Below, piece by piece: positions 18,457-27,349 of a DNA stretch of 64,000 bases; position 1 is the first letter of the stretch; every line of letters starts with the position of its first letter. The DNA lies in contig NZ_LUUK01000183.1 of assembly GCF_001644025.1 (NCBI RefSeq), positions 62,001 to 126,000 of the forward strand, in the 5' to 3' direction. Under the pieces are notes generated by a model. That model did no database searches. It saw only the letters and a program-made list of their open reading frames with translations, and had not been told where the DNA came from. Position numbers and translations under genes: made by a program. The stretch is from Methylomonas koyamae. Its GTDB lineage: Bacteria > Pseudomonadota > Gammaproteobacteria > Methylococcales > Methylomonadaceae.

Positions 18457-18897
18457 TTATGTATGCTTCTTTTCAGAAATCCAAAATCTATGATTTTTAT
18501 CCAAAAATACAATGTAAAAAGTGCTTTCAACAATATAACCTGCAACAACTCCTTTTTGTCCGCCGACAGCTTTTATCACGGCCCACGCTACTTTCTGATT
18601 TACATGCTTGGGGCAAAAAAAATCTGAGTTTGGGGGGAAATCGCCATAGACTTTTAGCTGTTGTTGGTTTTCAGCTTCAGCTCTGGTTAATTTAGAAAGC
18701 TCTGTTAATCTTTTCAAAAAAGATATAAGTAACGACTCGTTTTTCCAAAGGATTAGAGTCTGCGGCTCATCTTCCGGTTGTGTTTCATCTAAATCCTTAA
18801 AGCTAAAAGTTAATAACTCTCTACTTGCAACAACCTTGAGTTCTTCCCTTGTATTTATGGGCCTAGTAAAGTTGCCTTTTCTATCTCTCTTACCCAT
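18457..18897 (-). CDS. Small partner protein of an AAA ATPase, function unknown
   Basis: The 146-residue product is encoded downstream of the ATPase gene and overlaps it by 8 bases, so the two are co-expressed. It begins basic (MGKRDRKGNFTRP), has a helical middle part (LLISFLKRLTELSKLTRAEA) and a beta-rich end (VAGYIVESTFYIVFLDKNH). The C-terminal pattern loosely recalls RelE/ParE-fold toxins, but I cannot assign a family. Base composition is clearly AT-rich like the ATPase gene and unlike the surrounding genome, suggesting joint transfer. Confidence 0.7.
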   Translation of the reverse strand: MGKRDRKGNFTRPINTREELKVVASRELLTFSFKDLDETQPEDEPQTLILWKNESLLISFLKRLTELSKLTRAEAENQQQLKVYGDFPPNSDFFCPKHVNQKVAWAVIKAVGGQKGVVAGYIVESTFYIVFLDKNHRFWISEKKHT

Positions 18898-20221
18898 TTA
18901 ACACCATTTCTAATTCCATCATTGATTTAAACAAAGGAATTGCCCCATATTTACCGCTTAGGTAATCTTTGCTGTAGTTATTATCCTTTCTAGTATAATG
19001 CTCCTTAAATTCAACCAATGAATAAATCTCACTTTCATGTTTTTGATTTTTTTCTATAAACCATACTTGATCTCTTCTAAAAATCTCTTTAGAAAGCAAG
19101 TTTGTATCATGACATGTAATAATAAGTTGACTGTTAGATTTATTATTTTTATGATATAAATCAATGATAAAGTTTGACAATAAGCTGTGAAACTTACTAT
19201 CAAATTCATCAATTAGAAGAATTTCGCTATTTTGTATTACATCATAAAGCGGTCCCAACAAACAAATAAGCTTTTTCGTACCAGTGGACTCCAACTCAAA
19301 AGGAATAATGAACTCTTTGGAAGAATTATCAACCTTTTTGATTATTTCGAGTTTTTTTACTTTTAATTTGGTCTTTTGTAAAAATTGCTTTAAACTGCTT
19401 ACAGCATTATTTAGATCATTGTCTTCGCTGTCTTCAGGGAGCGGAAATCTTTTTTCATCCTGATCTTCTTCAATAATTCGAATATCATCAATTTGTAGTG
19501 ATGAAAGGATTTCTAAAGCCCACGCTTTGAATTTTCGATCTTTTTCAAAGAGGTCGAATGTAAACCGCTTATAACCTGTTTCACCTAAACCTGAAGCGAC
19601 ATTTAACTTTTTAAACCAGTCGATAACTTTTCTTGATTTTTGACCATTAAATTGAGCCAGCACAGCGACAAAAGGCACATCTTCTCTTGTTTTCTCAACA
19701 GAGTATATTTCACCTTTTTTACGAATAAAGTCTTTGGCTTCTGAAAAAGATCTTCTGTTAATTTGAATAGTCTGCTTTTCTCGATGAAATAAGACGGTCT
19801 CCCTGCTATTCTTTATATAATAAAGCCATTCTTCGTCAATTAATCCGTTTGTTATAGCTATTCCATAACGATACAAGCAGTCATCCTGTATAAAGCTAAT
19901 TTCAAATTCAGTGGGAATATCAAATGGCTTATCCTTTAGGAAGAATGGAATTATATTTTTTAAATTATCCGATTCCGTTGAAGATAGTGATTTAAGAATA
20001 ATGCTTCTTAAAACACTCATGGCATCAATGAAGTTTGATTTGCCAGATGCGTTTGCACCAAAAATTGCAGCAGATTTTAGAATATTATTGATTCCAAATT
20101 TATTTATTTGGAAAGAGTTATTTTCGCTAAAATTCTCTTTAGTAGAAGTTGACGAGAACAAACTGAAACTTTGACAGGTATTAAATGAGGTAAAGTTTTG
20201 AACTTTGAATTGTACTAGCAT
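18890..20221 (-). CDS. AAA-family ATPase (AAA_15/RloA-like, predicted defence protein)
   Basis: The 443-residue protein starts like OLD/RloA-type ATPases (VQFKVQNFTSF), with Walker A GANASGKSN at about residue 55, a long middle insertion, a Walker B-like ILLIDEFDSKFHS and a following LIITCHDTNLL. Such ATPases pair with a small effector in several abortive-infection systems (RloA/B, PARIS, retron effectors). Here the partner is the overlapping 146-residue gene, which is neither a recognisable TOPRIM/DUF4435 nor an HNH protein. The operon is AT-rich and flanked by repeats, so horizontal acquisition is likely. A defence role is inferred. Confidence 0.75.
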   Translation of the reverse strand: MLVQFKVQNFTSFNTCQSFSLFSSTSTKENFSENNSFQINKFGINNILKSAAIFGANASGKSNFIDAMSVLRSIILKSLSSTESDNLKNIIPFFLKDKPFDIPTEFEISFIQDDCLYRYGIAITNGLIDEEWLYYIKNSRETVLFHREKQTIQINRRSFSEAKDFIRKKGEIYSVEKTREDVPFVAVLAQFNGQKSRKVIDWFKKLNVASGLGETGYKRFTFDLFEKDRKFKAWALEILSSLQIDDIRIIEEDQDEKRFPLPEDSEDNDLNNAVSSLKQFLQKTKLKVKKLEIIKKVDNSSKEFIIPFELESTGTKKLICLLGPLYDVIQNSEILLIDEFDSKFHSLLSNFIIDLYHKNNKSNSQLIITCHDTNLLSKEIFRRDQVWFIEKNQKHESEIYSLVEFKEHYTRKDNNYSKDYLSGKYGAIPLFKSMMELEMVLNG

Positions 20222-20852
20222 CTTCAGTTTGCCATCTGTTGCGCGTTATAAGTGATAGAAATCTTATCACTTATGATAGAAAATTGAAAAAAATTTACAA
20301 AAATCAGTGTTAAGTGACTAGCTCTTGCACCCTAACAGAGAATGGCTCGACATCATCAGCCCAAGCTCAACGGTATTGATCGCAAGCCATCCACATGAGG
20401 GACCCGCCGGGGAAGCGAAGCGGCAGCCCCTGAGGCGGGAGGCCCCTGTGGTTGGGTGGCGGGCCGTTAGGAACGCGATAAGCCAAGGGTACGCACCGGT
20501 ACCTTTTTTGCGTTTGGCTCATTGAAAATCCCGAAAATGGTATGCGATGCATACCCTACGCAACTATTTTGCCTGGCTATCTACCGTTCGGCACTCTATC
20601 CCAAACCCGCAGCAGTATTGATCTTCGCCGGAGCCTTGGTTTACGCGCTAGGGCCTGCGATTTCGGTGCTCGTGTCTATCGCCGGGATTTTCACTTTTGC
20701 CGTGGGCTGTATGCTGCTTGGGGTGCGCTTGTTACGCTGACTGCGAACGGCTTTCCGTTCAATCAAACCCCGCATCTTGATTGGCGAAAGCGTTAGGGCA
20801 GCTGCGGCGCCGGTGCTAACCTGCCGCCATCTTGGCTTGCAGGAGATTTACG
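20222..20852. other. Repeat-rich intergenic region
   Basis: The left part (to about 20300) is AT-rich and should contain the promoter of the divergent ATPase operon. From 20380 the sequence becomes GC-rich and includes a perfect palindrome GGTATGC-GAT-GCATACC (20539-20555). A short frame at 20325-20525 crosses this repetitive part and has no supported start or domain. A membrane-protein fragment follows. Confidence 0.5.
20522..20740 (+). pseudogene. Fragment of a small membrane protein
   Basis: The second half of this 72-codon frame encodes two hydrophobic helices (AAVLIFAGALVYALGPAISV and IAGIFTFAVGCMLLGV), but the first half runs through a palindromic repeat and lacks a ribosome binding site. 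It looks like the C-terminal remnant of an integral membrane protein. It could still be a real small protein starting later. Confidence 0.35.
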
Positions 20853-21464
20853 ATGAACGATATTCGCGATCCGGTTTACGCGCGGCTGCTCAAGGCGGCG
20901 CTGGAATGTTTCCTCGCCGACGAATACCACAAGGTTACTACTCGTGCGATTGCCGACAAGGCAGGCGTGAACGTCTCGATGATCCGTTATTACTTCGGCA
21001 ACAAGGAAGGTCTCTATGAAGAGATGATACGTGAGACGCTCAAGCCCATCCTGGACATGCTCGACAGCGATACGCTGTCCGAAGTCGGTGGCTTCGCCGA
21101 ATACCTGCGCTTGTATTACGACACCATGCGCCGGCATCCCGAGTTTCCCAAGCTTATTCTCAAGGTACTCGCCCTCAACCACGGGCCGGGCCGGCGTTTT
21201 ATCCTGCAATTGCTGGAACGAGGCCGCAGCGGTGGCGCGCGGCGGCTGGAACAACTGAAGGCAAGCGGTCAGGTCGATCGGGCGCTTAATCCCGACGTGG
21301 CGCGGATGGCTTTCGTCAGCCTTGCCATGATGCCGATGTTGCTCAAGGATATTTTCGAGGAACAGATGGGTGGGCAGATGGACGAGGCTTTTCTCAATGA
21401 ACTCACCGCTTTCAACGGCAAACTGCTGGCGGCGGGGATGGCCGCCGCACAACCTGGGGCGTGA
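20853..21464 (+). CDS. TetR/AcrR-family transcriptional regulator
   Basis: The 203-residue protein has a TetR-type N-terminal helix-turn-helix (LLKAALECFLADEYHKVTTR, then IADKAGVNVSMIRYYFGNKEGLY) and a helical ligand-binding C-terminal part. AGGAG lies eight bases before the ATG at 20853, which decides the start. It is followed after one base by a SAM-dependent methyltransferase gene, so it probably regulates that gene and itself. The ligand is unknown. Confidence 0.88.
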   Translation: MNDIRDPVYARLLKAALECFLADEYHKVTTRAIADKAGVNVSMIRYYFGNKEGLYEEMIRETLKPILDMLDSDTLSEVGGFAEYLRLYYDTMRRHPEFPKLILKVLALNHGPGRRFILQLLERGRSGGARRLEQLKASGQVDRALNPDVARMAFVSLAMMPMLLKDIFEEQMGGQMDEAFLNELTAFNGKLLAAGMAAAQPGA

Positions 21465-21465
21465 C

Positions 21466-22599
21466 ATGACATTACAAAAGAACGTCGGCGCGGTGCGCCG
21501 TTTCGCCAAACTCGCTCGATTTGGCACTTGGCTGCAAAACCTGCCCAACAAACTCGTGCCGGCGCCGTTCCGCTTGATCCAAATCGGTTCGGCCTTTTGG
21601 CAATCGCGGGCGCTGTATGCCGCGGCGCGGCTGGACATCGCCGGCGCTCTGGCCGATGGCGCGTTAAGCGCCGAAACCCTGGCCGAACGCGTGGCCGCCG
21701 ACGCCGATGCGCTCTACCGCTTGCTGCGCATGCTGGCGGCGATGGGCGTGTTCGAGGAAGTCTCGCCGCGTCGCTTCCGCAACAACCAGCTGTCGTCCTG
21801 CCTGTGCCGGGATCATCCCCACAGCGTTCGGGCGATGGTGCTGATGCACAACTCGCCGGAAATGAGCCGGCCGTGGTTCGAGCAATTGGAGCAGGGCGTG
21901 CGTCGCGGCGGCGTGCCGTTCGAATCGGCGCACGGGCAGGCGTTTTACGATTATCTGGATGCTAACCCCGAATTCGATAAGCTGTTCGCGCAGGCGATGG
22001 ATAGCGTGGACGCGTTGACCGGCGACAGCTTCGCCACCGATTTCGATTGGTCGCGTTTCGAACGCATCATCGACGTCGGCGGTTCCAAGGGGGCAAAGTC
22101 GCTCGCCATCCTCAAGCGCCATCCGCATCTTAAGGCGTTGGTGGCCGACCGCGAACAGGTCATCCAAGGCGCTGCGCAGTTCTGGAAAGGCCAGGGCGAG
22201 GGCGCCGCACTGCAACGCATGAGCTTCGAAGCTTGCGACCTGCTGCAATCCGTGCCCAAGGCGCAAAGTGGCAAGGACATCTACCTGCTGAGCGCGGTGT
22301 TGCACGGCTTCGACGATGCCACCTGCATCGCCGCGTTATCCAAGGTGGCGAGCGCCGCCGCAGACTGTGACGCGACGATCGCCGTGATGGAAATGCTGAT
22401 GCCGGACAGCCGCGCCGACATCGCCACGGCCGCGTTCGACATGCAGATGTTCGTCAACACCCGCGGTCGGGAACGGACGTTGGCCGAATGGCGGCGCCTG
22501 TTCGATCAGAGCGGATTGGTGCTGCAGGAGGTGGTGGGCTTAAGAACCTTTGGAAACATCCTCGTGTTGCGTACCGTTCAACGACGTTCGTCGCCATGA
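21466..22599 (+). CDS. SAM-dependent O-methyltransferase (acetylserotonin/hydroxyneurosporene type)
   Basis: The 377-residue protein has the two-domain architecture of small-molecule O-methyltransferases: an N-terminal winged-helix dimerisation domain (AARLDIAGALADGALSAETL, LYRLLRMLAAMGVFEE) and a C-terminal Rossmann domain with RIIDVGGSKGAKSLAIL (SAM motif I) and LLSAVLHGFDD (catalytic His region). The family methylates phenolics, carotenoids or polyketides. The ATG at 21466 lies one base after the tetR stop, indicating co-translation. Confidence 0.85.
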   Translation: MTLQKNVGAVRRFAKLARFGTWLQNLPNKLVPAPFRLIQIGSAFWQSRALYAAARLDIAGALADGALSAETLAERVAADADALYRLLRMLAAMGVFEEVSPRRFRNNQLSSCLCRDHPHSVRAMVLMHNSPEMSRPWFEQLEQGVRRGGVPFESAHGQAFYDYLDANPEFDKLFAQAMDSVDALTGDSFATDFDWSRFERIIDVGGSKGAKSLAILKRHPHLKALVADREQVIQGAAQFWKGQGEGAALQRMSFEACDLLQSVPKAQSGKDIYLLSAVLHGFDDATCIAALSKVASAAADCDATIAVMEMLMPDSRADIATAAFDMQMFVNTRGRERTLAEWRRLFDQSGLVLQEVVGLRTFGNILVLRTVQRRSSP

Positions 22600-22742
22600 C
22601 GCGGCAATTAACCGCCGATAGCTTGCGCGATAGGCCTTGGCAAGTTTGTAATTGACGCTGCTGTTAGTGATTTTAAGCAAGCATTGGTTTAGCCAATTTT
22701 GCTTCGGCGAATAGTTCAGTCTTCAGTCAATTTCAAAGCATG

Positions 22743-24209
22743 TCATAGAATTTCGCTTATCCGGCAAACTCCACTGACAATCTGCTCCGGCCTGAACGCC
22801 GAGTAACCCAAAACCAAACCGCTGGGCGGCTTACGTTCGATGCCGTAAAACGATAGCGGCCGTGTTTCAATGCCGCCTTGTTTTAAACGCTCGGTTACCT
22901 CGACGTCTTCGAACCCTTCCGGCAGGTATGCGCAGGCATCGAGTCCGGTGGAAATCGGGCAAACGTCGAGCAGGCCTTTCAACCGGTTATCGCAGGCGGT
23001 AATAAACGTTTCGGCGCGTTCCTGGTAGATCATCTTCATCCGTCGCAAATGTCTGGCGTAGTGGCCTTCGGCAATAAATTCGCTCAGCACCGCTTGAGCT
23101 TCCAGCCCGACATGGCGGCAGGTCAGGCTCATCGCCGACGCAAACGGTGTTTGCAGCCACTTCGGTACCACTGCATAAGCTAAACGGATACTCGGAAACA
23201 ACAGTTTGCTGAACGTGCCCATATAGATTACCCGGTCAGTGGCATCTAGACTTTTGACCGGTGCCATCGGAGTACCGTGGAAGCGGAATTCGCCGTCGTA
23301 ATCGTCTTCGAGTATCGTCGTTTGATGGCGTTCCGCCCACTTTAGCAGCGCGATTCGGCGTTCGAGGCTTAGTGCTGGGCCAATTGGAGATTGGTGGGCG
23401 GAAGTCACGTAGGCCAGTTTGGCGTGTGCGGCGTTTTGAATTGCCGCTTCGATATCCATCCCGTTCGAATCAATCGGTACGGCATGCACCCGTGCGCCGA
23501 CGGCGGCAAACAAGGTTTTCGCGCCGGGATAGCCGGGGTCCTCCATCCATACCGTATCGCCGGGATCGAGCAGCAAGCGTGCGCACAAATCCAGGGTTTG
23601 CTGGGCGCTGTGGGTGATGATCACTTGCTCCGGTGTGCAGCTAATGCGCTGCGTATATCGTAAATGTTCTGCAATCGAAGCGCGTAACGGATGATAGCCG
23701 GTCGGATCAGCGTAACCCATTCTGCGCGGACGCAAGGCATTCGCACGTTTGGAGGCGATACGGTTCCAGATGTTCAACGGAAAGTGCTCGAAATCCGGTT
23801 GATTGGGTTTGAAAGGAACGGGAGCGGATTCGGCGGCACCGTAAAAAAAAGGGCTGTCCGCCAGTACTTGACCCAGTTGCGATAGCCTGCCTTTTGCCGA
23901 AACCGCGGCGCGGTCTTGTGGGGCGGGTGCACTATCCAAACTATCCGGCAGTTTGGCTGAGACAAACGTACCTTTGCCGGTACGGGATGCAATATAGCCT
24001 TCCGCCAATAATTGTTCATAGCCCAAAACCACCATGCTGCGGGAAACCCCGTAGTGTTTGGCAAAATCGCGGGTAGTGGGCAGTCTGACGTTAGGTTTCA
24101 AACGGCCATTTAAAATAGCCAAGCGAATCTCGCTGTAAATCCAGTCTTTGATCGAGCATTGCGCCGGTTTCGCTGCAATGGAAAGTTCAATCTGTTCCGC
24201 TAATCTCAC
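22743..24209 (-). CDS. MocR-family regulator: GntR domain fused to aminotransferase
   Basis: The 488-residue protein joins a GntR winged helix (RLPTTRDFAKHYGVSRSMVV and YIASRTGKGTFVS) to a class I aminotransferase-like domain (PDF..FPLNIWNRI, THSAQQTLDLCARLLLDPGD, YVTSAHQSPIGPALSL, and the PLP lysine region YMGTFSKLLFPSIRL). MocR proteins use PLP as effector. The gene diverges from a carboxymuconolactone decarboxylase-like gene, its likely target. The start is a GTG at 24209 without a clear ribosome binding site, so the exact N-terminus is uncertain. Confidence 0.88.
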   Translation of the reverse strand: MRLAEQIELSIAAKPAQCSIKDWIYSEIRLAILNGRLKPNVRLPTTRDFAKHYGVSRSMVVLGYEQLLAEGYIASRTGKGTFVSAKLPDSLDSAPAPQDRAAVSAKGRLSQLGQVLADSPFFYGAAESAPVPFKPNQPDFEHFPLNIWNRIASKRANALRPRRMGYADPTGYHPLRASIAEHLRYTQRISCTPEQVIITHSAQQTLDLCARLLLDPGDTVWMEDPGYPGAKTLFAAVGARVHAVPIDSNGMDIEAAIQNAAHAKLAYVTSAHQSPIGPALSLERRIALLKWAERHQTTILEDDYDGEFRFHGTPMAPVKSLDATDRVIYMGTFSKLLFPSIRLAYAVVPKWLQTPFASAMSLTCRHVGLEAQAVLSEFIAEGHYARHLRRMKMIYQERAETFITACDNRLKGLLDVCPISTGLDACAYLPEGFEDVEVTERLKQGGIETRPLSFYGIERKPPSGLVLGYSAFRPEQIVSGVCRISEIL

Positions 24210-24225
24210 GATTCTATTTCGATGA

Positions 24226-24295
24226 ATTGGTCTGGTTATTTTTTCATTTATTGGTATTTCTATTAAACCATTCGATTGGCGAGAATAGCACCAAT
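24226..24295. promoter_or_regulatory. Candidate MocR operator with spaced ATTGG repeats
   Basis: The 117-base gap between the divergent genes holds ATTGGT at 24226 and 24250, ATTGGC at 24275, and the inverse ACCAAT at 24290. The direct copies are 24-25 bases apart. MocR proteins commonly bind spaced direct repeats in such divergent promoters, so this is a reasonable operator candidate. Confidence 0.35.
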
Positions 24296-24326
24296 TTCAC
24301 GTGACCGACAGTATTAGGAGTGGCTC

Positions 24327-24761
24327 ATGACCCAACGCTTCAGCTATCAAACCAGCGGCTATCAGGCCATGTACGGTTTGCATCAATACGTACAGGGCTG
24401 CGGGCTCGATCACGGCTTGCTCGAACTGATACGGCTGCGCATCTCGCAAATCAACGGCTGCGCGTATTGCATCAATATGCATGCGCCATTGGCGCAACAG
24501 AACGGCATATCCATCGTAAAGATCCATCTGGTGGCGGCCTGGAAGGAAGCCACTGTGTTTTCCGAGCGGGAACTTGCGGCTTTGGCTTGGGCAGAGGCCG
24601 TCACGGCGCTAAGGGATGCCGAAGTGCAAGAGTCCGTTTATCAGTTAGCTAAAGTGCATTTCAGTGAAAAGGAATTATCCGACCTGACACTTGCGGTAGC
24701 CGAAATGAACGCCTGGAACCGGTTAATGATTGCATCGAGAACGCCGCCGGAAATCGGATAA
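24327..24761 (+). CDS. Carboxymuconolactone decarboxylase / AhpD-family protein
   Basis: The 144-residue protein has the AhpD-like core with the redox motif GCAYCINMHAP (a CxxC followed by H) preceded by LLELIRLRISQING. Members act as alkylhydroperoxidase partners or decarboxylases; here the CxxC favours a peroxidase-like role. TTAGGAG precedes the ATG. It diverges from the mocR gene, which probably controls it. Confidence 0.85.
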   Translation: MTQRFSYQTSGYQAMYGLHQYVQGCGLDHGLLELIRLRISQINGCAYCINMHAPLAQQNGISIVKIHLVAAWKEATVFSERELAALAWAEAVTALRDAEVQESVYQLAKVHFSEKELSDLTLAVAEMNAWNRLMIASRTPPEIG

Positions 24762-24771
24762 GCGGAACTCG

Positions 24772-25017
24772 ATGATGCAATCTATAGACGAGATTATTGA
24801 AAACGATGACATCGTGGCGGTTTACACACTGATGAGCATACTTCGTCCCCATTTGCCGGATGCGGTGGCATTTGTGGCCCAAGTGCAGCGGCAAGCTCAA
24901 GCCGGCTATCATCTGGCAGGATTTCGTCGCAACCAGCAATGGCGAGGTCTGATTGGGTTTCGTCTGGGCGAAAACCTGCTGTACGGCACCTATCTTCAAA
25001 AGTTTATAACGCTTTAG
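24772..25017 (+). pseudogene. Truncated GNAT acetyltransferase, N-terminal part
   Basis: The 81-residue frame (SIDEIIENDDIVAVYTLMSI, FVAQVQRQAQAGYHLAGFR, LIGFRLGENLLYG) matches the first half of a GNAT-fold N-acetyltransferase and then ends in an unrelated YLQKFITL tail. The acetyl-CoA binding half is missing, so the product is unlikely to be active. It begins 10 bases after the AhpD-like gene. Confidence 0.6.
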
Positions 25018-25143
25018 ACGGTTAAGTAATGCTCCAGATGTTTTGATAACAAGCTAATTTGAATTTGAAAGCAAGACTCGGAGTGTTCAAGCACGGTGAT
25101 TTGGGTAAATTAACGGCGTGAATGAACGAAATCCGGAGCCGAC

Positions 25144-26217
25144 ATGCCGAAGCCGATTGAAACCGACGCTTTGCCAACAGAAAACGATCCTCGTTGGCGA
25201 GCCGTGCTGGCCCGCGATCCGGCAGCCGACGGTCGCTTTTTCTACTCGGTCAAAACTACCGGTATTTATTGTCGACCGTCTTGTCCCGCACGTACCGCCA
25301 AACCTGAAAATGTGCAGTTCTATCTTAGCCGAGAAGAAGCTGAAGCCGCTGGATTCCGCCCCTGTCGGCGTTGTAAACCGGATCAACCTGCCTTGCGCGA
25401 ACAGCACGCCGATAAAGTGACCGAAATCTGCCGTTTGCTGGAAACAGCCGAAACCGAGCTTAGCCTTACCGAGTTGGCGGCTATCGTCGGACTAAGTACC
25501 TTTCATTTTCATCGAATTTTTAAGGCCATCACTGGCTTGACACCTAAAGCCTATGCGGCAGCTCAGCGCGGTAACCGGGTTCGGAGTCAACTGGCGAATA
25601 GTCAGTCGGTAACCGCCGCCATCCATGATGCCGGTTACAATTCCAGCAGCCGTTTTTACGAGCAATCGCCGCAACTATTGGGTATGACGCCATCCGACTA
25701 CCGTGCCGGCGGTGCCAATAGCCGGATTCGCTTTGCCTTGGGCGAATGCTCATTGGGTTCTATTCTGGTGGCGGCCAGCGAAATCGGAATTTGTGCCATT
25801 GCCTTGGGCGATGATCCCGGCCGCCTGGCTCGAGAGTTACAAGACCGTTTCCCTCAGGCTGAACTGATCGGCGGCGACAACGAATTCGAACGATGGGTTG
25901 CCAAAGTGGTCGGTTTGGTTGAAGCTCCTGCCATCGGCTTGGATTTACCGCTGGACATGCGAGGTACTGCATTTCAACAGCGGGTTTGGCAAGCTTTGCG
26001 GCAAATCCCGGTGGGCGAGAAAGTCAGTTACACCGATATTGCTCAACGCATAGGCGCACCGAAGGCAGTACGCGCGGTGGCCGGCGCCTGTGCCGCCAAT
26101 AATCTGGCCGTCGCAATTCCGTGTCACCGAGTCGTTCGTTCGGACGGCGGCTTATCCGGTTATCGTTGGGGGGTGGAGCGCAAAGCCGAGTTGTTGCGGC
26201 GGGAGAGTCAATCATGA
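25144..26217 (+). CDS. ada: Bifunctional Ada: methylphosphotriester/O6-methylguanine repair protein and activator
   Basis: Ada removes methyl groups from DNA and, once methylated, activates alkylation-response genes. The 357-residue protein has the zinc domain with C43, C47, C74 and C77 (GIYCRPSC and PCRRC), an AraC helix-turn-helix (LSLTELAAIVGLSTFHFHRI and YNSSSRFYEQSPQLLGMTP), and the methyltransferase domain with the acceptor cysteine in AIPCHRVVRSDG. It overlaps the following alkA fragment by four bases (ATGA), the usual ada-alkA operon. Confidence 0.94.
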   Translation: MPKPIETDALPTENDPRWRAVLARDPAADGRFFYSVKTTGIYCRPSCPARTAKPENVQFYLSREEAEAAGFRPCRRCKPDQPALREQHADKVTEICRLLETAETELSLTELAAIVGLSTFHFHRIFKAITGLTPKAYAAAQRGNRVRSQLANSQSVTAAIHDAGYNSSSRFYEQSPQLLGMTPSDYRAGGANSRIRFALGECSLGSILVAASEIGICAIALGDDPGRLARELQDRFPQAELIGGDNEFERWVAKVVGLVEAPAIGLDLPLDMRGTAFQQRVWQALRQIPVGEKVSYTDIAQRIGAPKAVRAVAGACAANNLAVAIPCHRVVRSDGGLSGYRWGVERKAELLRRESQS

Positions 26218-26600
26218 ATGCAGGCGTATTGTCTTGCACATTGCCGCTACCTACGAATTACCGATTACTGGATATTTTGTCTTTCCATGCCCGTGATGCC
26301 TTGGCGGTTGCCGAAACCGTCCAAGCTAACCAATTACGTAAGGGCATTGTGTGGCACGGTTTACCGGCCTGTTTGACGCTCCGTTTTTTACCCATGGCCG
26401 CCGAAATAGAACTGAGCATCGATCAAACGTCGGCTTCATTGGACGTTGACAAATTATCCGGACTGGCAGCTCGAATGCTTGGATTAAATCAGCCCGTTGA
26501 GTTGGTCATGCACCGAGCTTTGCTCGCCGTTCCGGAATTCGAGCGGACTTCAATTTTTATCAGCATAACGGTCTTATTCCGGTCGGCGGTCGGAAAATGA
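26214..26600 (+). pseudogene. alkA: Truncated alkA, N-terminal domain only
   Basis: The 128-residue frame matches the AlkA N-terminal domain of DNA-3-methyladenine glycosylase II (LPLPTNYRLLDILSFHARDA, QLRKGIVWHGLPACLTLRF). The helix-hairpin-helix and catalytic aspartate domains are absent; the frame ends in an unrelated tail. The start overlaps the ada stop. This is either a decayed alkA or a retained small N-domain protein; loss of glycosylase activity is expected. Confidence 0.7.
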
Positions 26601-26667
26601 GCCAAAATTCAGTTACCAATAACGAGGCACGCATGTACTTTGCGTTAGCTGGCATGGAGGAAGGTTG

Positions 26668-27234
26668 ATGAAATTCACTGGTTGGGCTGTGGCGATTCTG
26701 CTGCTGTTGCCGATTTCGGCGTTAGCGGTTTTCAAACCGGTTCGGGTGCTGATTCCGGAAGCATTCGGCGTCCGTTGCAACGAACAAAACCTGTGCATAG
26801 ACGATGTTTCTCAGCTTACGGCCGCGGAGTCGCTACTTTCCAACTCGAAAACTTATCTTGCCGCGCAATGGGGCTTGTCTATCGGCGAGCCGAAGATCGT
26901 CTTTTGTCGCACCGAGCCATGCCGATCTGCATTCGGTCTATCGAACCAGGCCGGATTCACCTTGGGCAGTTTCGCCATCGCCATCGCGCCGCGCGGTTGG
27001 CAACAACACTACGTGGCGCATGAGCTCATCCATCATTGGCAGGCCGACCACTTCGGCAGCCTGGCGCTGCTAACCGGCGAGCCGTGGCTAATCGAAGGCA
27101 TGGCCTATGCTCTGAGCAACGATCCGCGTATAGAACTGCATCAGCCGTTTGAGTCCTATCGTCAGCGTTTCAATGACTGGTACAAACGCAATGCCGACAT
27201 ACCGCTCAAGGAATCGCTGGGTGGGGTGCTCTGA
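26668..27234 (+). CDS. Predicted secreted/membrane zinc metallopeptidase-like protein
   Basis: The 188-residue protein starts with a signal peptide or anchor (MKFTGWAVAILLLLPISALA). It contains HELIHHWQADH, a HExxH-type motif (HELIHH), and a downstream GEPWLIEGMAYAL that could supply the third zinc ligand, as in gluzincin-type peptidases. Two cysteine pairs lie before the motif. GGAGGAAGG just upstream supports ATG at 26668. Substrate unknown; activity is inferred from the motif. Confidence 0.65.
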   Translation: MKFTGWAVAILLLLPISALAVFKPVRVLIPEAFGVRCNEQNLCIDDVSQLTAAESLLSNSKTYLAAQWGLSIGEPKIVFCRTEPCRSAFGLSNQAGFTLGSFAIAIAPRGWQQHYVAHELIHHWQADHFGSLALLTGEPWLIEGMAYALSNDPRIELHQPFESYRQRFNDWYKRNADIPLKESLGGVL

Positions 27235-27349
27235 AAATGGCGTCAAGTAGGGCAATGTCCCCTACCAAAAATTGGGTTGGTGCGATAAGCCGTAGGCCAT
27301 CATTTTGCCCAACCGTACGGTGCCTCAATCTGTATCGCTACCCGTAATC

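Noticed and set aside
20325-20525. 66-codon frame upstream of the tetR gene
   Set aside because: Built from repeat-like sequence, no ribosome binding site, and another frame on the opposite strand is equally open.
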